Below are positions 63,905 through 64,000 of a DNA stretch of 64,000 nucleotides, piece by piece. Source of the DNA: an uncultured Lachnospiraceae bacterium (lineage in GTDB: Bacteria > Bacillota > Clostridia > Lachnospirales > Lachnospiraceae); assembly GCA_902786515.1 (NCBI GenBank), contig CADADA010000006.1, positions 24,886-88,885 on the forward strand, in the 5' to 3' direction. The notes under the pieces are model-generated. The model had not been told where the DNA came from. It saw only the letters and a list, made by a program, of their open reading frames with translations, and ran no database searches. Position numbers and translations under genes: made by a program. Position 1 is the first letter of the stretch, and each line of letters begins with the position of its first letter.

Positions 63905-64000
63905 AACTCTCGGAATCCTGAGTAGTTCATGCCAGCTAAACTCTGGCAAGTACTTTGAAAACTAAATATTATCCGCGGAACAAAAAAAATGCATGAGAAA
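63905..64000 (+). other. Possible leader of an rRNA operon beginning beyond the window
   Basis: Two hairpins (GAACT...AGTTC and TGCCAG/CTGGCA) are followed by TACTTTGAAAACT. This resembles the sequence often found just before 16S, or between 16S and 23S, in Lachnospiraceae. No mature rRNA sequence is seen before base 64000. Confidence 0.3.

Noticed and set aside
1..64000. tRNA genes and transposase or integrase genes
   Set aside because: I found no cloverleaf with a CCA-adjacent T-arm and no recognisable transposase or recombinase; the island has no visible integrase or attachment sites.

Overview
The window looks like chromosome of a low-GC, spore-forming member of the Clostridia, most likely Lachnospiraceae. 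Support comes from the complete spoIIIA operon, spoIVB and spo0A, AT-rich intergenic DNA with AGGAGG-type ribosome sites, and neighbourhoods typical of gut clostridia (tgt-yajC, serC-serA-DUF1015, nusB-xseAB-ispA-dxs-tlyA-nadK-argR-recN-spoIVB-spo0A). No tRNA or rRNA gene lies inside the window. The last 100 bases may be the leader of an rRNA operon that starts just beyond it.

Layout. 1-3421: 3' part of a large surface adhesin (L-type lectin end, twelve MucBP-like repeats, wall-sorting tail). 3537-16219: housekeeping and amino-acid genes: glyA, a small membrane protein convergent with aroC, then tgt-yajC-leuB-ilvD-ilvB-serC-serA, and a DUF1015 gene tied to the serine genes. 16289-23787: a glycogen-branching-enzyme homologue that has lost all its catalytic residues, mscS, a secreted membrane-anchored protein, mecA, a DEAD-box helicase and an SseB-like protein. 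23907-28572: spoIIIAA-AH behind a sigma-E-like promoter. 28662-39845: asp23, nusB, xseA, xseB, ispA, dxs, tlyA, nadK, argR, recN, spoIVB and spo0A, the last with a perfect 0A box upstream. 39972-41417: glgA.

41498-58260 is an accessory island built around a type III-A CRISPR-Cas system. A WYL-domain regulator is divergent from cas6-cas10-csm2-csm3-csm4-csm5. Then come a leader, a 17-repeat CRISPR array, two cargo genes (AAA/DUF4143 ATPase, zinc-ribbon membrane protein), and cas1-cas2-csm6-MYG1. cas10 is cut by an in-frame amber codon. A DHH-type MYG1 nuclease sits directly behind csm6. The right side of the island holds a 109-nt inverted-repeat element and five copies of a 53-bp palindromic tandem repeat.

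58487-63811 encodes an extracytoplasmic flavin/electron-transfer module: an ApbE flavin transferase, a five-domain FMN-binding protein, a one-domain FMN-binding protein, a NapH-like 4Fe-4S membrane protein, a NusG-domain-II protein and a Gx transporter. ApbE would attach FMN to six SGAT/TGAT threonines in the two carrier proteins, which would pass electrons to or from the iron-sulfur membrane protein.

The points most worth following up are the catalytically dead GlgB homologue, the amber-split cas10, the csm6-MYG1 pair, and the palindromic repeats at the island edge.
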